Source of the DNA: an uncultured Bacteroidales bacterium
GTDB taxonomy: Bacteria > Bacteroidota > Bacteroidia > Bacteroidales > Paludibacteraceae
Direction of reading: 5' to 3'
Assembly (NCBI GenBank): GCA_937901225.1
Contig: CALCGX010000081.1
Location: 1 to 16,049, forward strand
Length of the DNA: 16,049 bases
Positions 15,829 through 16,049 of this stretch are shown here, in pieces. A program made the position numbers and the translations under genes. Below the pieces are notes generated by a model that saw only the letters and a list, made by a program, of their open reading frames with translations, had not been told where the DNA came from and ran no database searches. Each line of letters begins with the position of its first letter. The stretch's first letter is position 1.

Positions 15829-16049
15829 TTAAAATATTATAAAAGAGCTAAAAGAAAATTAAAATCAAATCAGAATTTAAAAGTAATTGGAATTACAGGA
15901 ACTAATGGAAAAACTACTGTTACACATTTAATTCAAAAACTTCATGAAGCTTTTGACCATAAATGTGCATTAATTGGGACTTTAGGACATAAATTTTCTA
16001 GCGAAGATCAGTATCGCGATGCTAAACACACAACACCTCAAGCACCTGA
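15605..16049. other. Low-GC segment joined to the contig inside fusA (likely chimera)
   Basis: Row 15421-15480 is 28/60 GC (47%). Row 15661-15720 is 20/60 (33%), 15841-15900 is 13/60 (22%) and 15901-15960 is 17/60 (28%). The switch lies between the native-looking GGTGACTTG (15601-15609) and the first TTA leucine at 15631. This falls in the stretch encoding the highly conserved DLNKRRGQV, where two different fusA genes would share the most sequence. A misassembly or amplification chimera is the simplest reading; recombination in a living cell is less likely. Confidence 0.75.
15829..16049 (+). CDS. murE: MurE-like Mur ligase fragment (no start; cut by window end)
   Basis: The frame directly after the EF-G stop is open to the window end and encodes 73 residues. 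It contains the ATP-binding loop VIGITGTNGKTTVTHLI, then ALIGTLGH and HTTPQAP. These are the signatures of UDP-N-acetylmuramoyl-L-alanyl-D-glutamate:diaminopimelate/lysine ligase, which adds the third amino acid of the peptidoglycan stem in the cytoplasm. There is no ATG, GTG or TTG start in frame. The N-terminal domain of about 100 residues that should precede the ATP loop is missing. The upstream part (LKYYKRAKRKLKSNQNL) looks like the end of that domain, so the fragment may be another product of faulty joining. MurE is favoured over other Mur ligases by the TTP motif, but the assignment rests on few residues. Confidence 0.55.

Overview
The window looks like a piece of a Bacteroidetes genome, most likely an uncultured Bacteroidales. 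Three promoters have the Bacteroidetes pattern (TTTG, 19-20 bases, TAnnTTTG). The rpsL and rpsG leaders are A-rich with no clear Shine-Dalgarno. EF-G has the Bacteroidetes-like sequence through most of its length, and the envelope proteins (a TPR protein plus a plug-less beta-barrel) are of a Bacteroidales type. The last ~430 bases do not fit this picture and are probably from another organism.

Layout. (1) 1-943, minus: class II fructose-bisphosphate aldolase, cut by the window edge, with its own promoter and a 5' leader of about 125 bases containing small hairpins. (2) 1150-11951, minus: seven closely packed genes that could form one transcript from the promoter at 11920-11951 to the terminator at 1150-1188. 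First come potA, potB, potC and potD, a complete spermidine/putrescine-type ABC importer. Then, 11 bases after potD, come a large periplasmic TPR protein, an outer-membrane beta-barrel (4-base ATGA overlap) and a secreted propeller-like protein. (3) 11818-12634: an 817-base divergent spacer with the pot promoter and leader, an 11-bp tandem repeat, and the str-operon promoter and leader. (4) 12635-15828, plus: rpsL, rpsG and fusA, the usual str-operon order. (5) about 15605-16049: an abrupt switch to low GC and different codon use inside fusA, running into a MurE-like fragment with no start codon. In Bacteroidetes rpsJ is expected after fusA.

How the genes work together. PotA hydrolyses ATP to drive PotB/PotC. 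PotD delivers the substrate from the periplasm and appears to be held at the inner membrane by its own C-terminal helix rather than by a lipid. The TPR protein, barrel and secreted protein would act further out in the envelope; any link to polyamines rests only on gene order. S12, S7 and EF-G are core translation factors.

I see no CRISPR array, tRNA, rRNA, transposase or defence island, and no clear new multi-gene system. The points most worth a second look are the chimeric 3' end, the C-terminally anchored PotD, the duplicated C-terminal domain of PotA, the linkage of the importer to envelope genes, and several families of short degenerate repeats next to start codons and promoters.
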